A DNA stretch of 5,726 nt from positions 1 to 5,726 of the forward strand of contig JAKIXL010000096.1 of the NCBI GenBank assembly GCA_022709105.1. Reading direction: 5' to 3'. Numbering within the stretch: the first letter of the stretch is position 1; every line of letters starts with the position of its first letter. Source of the DNA: Thermoplasmatota archaeon. GTDB taxonomy: Archaea > Thermoplasmatota > Thermoplasmata > Methanomassiliicoccales > Methanomassiliicoccaceae. Shown here in pieces: positions 5,576 to 5,726 of the stretch. Below the pieces are notes generated by a model. That model was not told where the DNA came from. It saw only the letters and a list, made by a program, of their open reading frames with translations, and did no database searches. Position numbers and translations under genes: made by a program.

Positions 5576-5602
5576 AAAAAGATGATAGAGCGGCGCCGGC
5601 CT
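5576..5602 (-). terminator. GC-rich dyad and T5, possible terminator of the right-edge gene
   Basis: On the minus strand, after the stop at 5645, the GC palindrome CGGCGCCG (5591-5598) is followed by TCTATCATCTTTTT, ending in five T residues (5576-5580). The position, about 50 bases past the stop and before the AHSA1 gene, fits transcription ending here. Confidence 0.35.
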
Positions 5603-5644
5603 GGACGGACGCGGGTTACGTTCGGGGGCAGCGCTGTTCCGCTC

Positions 5645-5726
5645 TCAGGCCTTGGCGCCCTTCATGTCCGTCTTCATCGCCATGTACTGGTCCCTGGTGA
5701 TCTCGCCCCTGGCGTACCTCAGGTCC
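5645..5726 (-). CDS. C-terminal end of a SHOCT-domain-like protein (partial)
   Basis: Only the last 26 codons are in the window; the gene continues beyond the right edge, with the TGA at 5645-5647. The visible tail contains DLRYARGEITRDQYMAMK, the typical pattern of a SHOCT (short C-terminal) domain: L-x-x-x-x-x-G-x-I-(T/S)-x-x-(E/D)-(Y/F). Such domains usually sit at the end of small membrane or PH-like proteins and may mediate oligomerisation. The rest of the protein is unseen, so its role cannot be given. A probable terminator separates it from the AHSA1 gene. Confidence 0.7.
   Translation of the reverse strand, partial: DLRYARGEITRDQYMAMKTDMKGAKA

Noticed and set aside
3888..5585. A 565-codon plus-strand open frame across the epimerase and AHSA1 genes
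   Set aside because: It is antisense to two genes with clear family motifs, and its product is a His/Arg/Gly/Pro-rich shadow typical of GC-rich DNA.

Overview
The window looks archaeal, most likely from a GC-rich euryarchaeon; Thermoplasmatota/Methanomassiliicoccales is my best guess. The evidence is AT-rich TATA boxes of archaeal type placed about 25 bases before probable start points, several genes whose start codon lies almost at the predicted transcript start (leaderless), no strong Shine-Dalgarno sites, heavy AGG arginine use, and a DUF1616-type membrane protein. The lineage is inferred from style and gene families, not from a marker gene.

Layout. Positions 1-287 contain no gene I can defend. 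They hold a striking pair of nested inverted repeats (7-14/94-101 and 59-67/83-91) and a probable T-tract terminator for the gene to the right. Positions 288-1004 (minus) encode a 238-residue exported or membrane-anchored protein with a Cys/Asp/Gly repeat array followed by a His/Cys-rich tail; it looks like a metal-binding protein and matches no family I know. Its promoter carries a 19-bp dyad partly resembling a Fur box. An AT-rich, then very GC-rich, divergent intergenic region follows (1005-1377), then a 77-residue protein of unknown function (1378-1611), a terminator-like segment, and a DUF1616-type membrane protein with a heavily sequon-marked outer domain (1750-2745).

The right half lies on the minus strand. 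Read in the direction of transcription from the right edge it holds the last 26 codons of a protein with a SHOCT-like tail (5645-5726), an AHSA1/SRPBCC-domain protein (4971-5513), a non-hydrolysing UDP-GlcNAc 2-epimerase (3855-4955), and a dolichyl-phosphate-sugar-synthase-like family 2 glycosyltransferase with two C-terminal membrane segments (2774-3769), which converges on the DUF1616 gene.

How they may work together. The epimerase supplies UDP-ManNAc. The glycosyltransferase probably loads a sugar onto a polyprenyl phosphate or a lipid-linked glycan. The neighbouring DUF1616 protein has seven N-glycosylation sequons in its predicted outer domain, so the right half reads as a surface glycan or glycoprotein locus. 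The Cys/Asp/His protein at the left appears to be a separate, independently regulated unit and is, with the nested inverted repeats, the most unusual content of the window.
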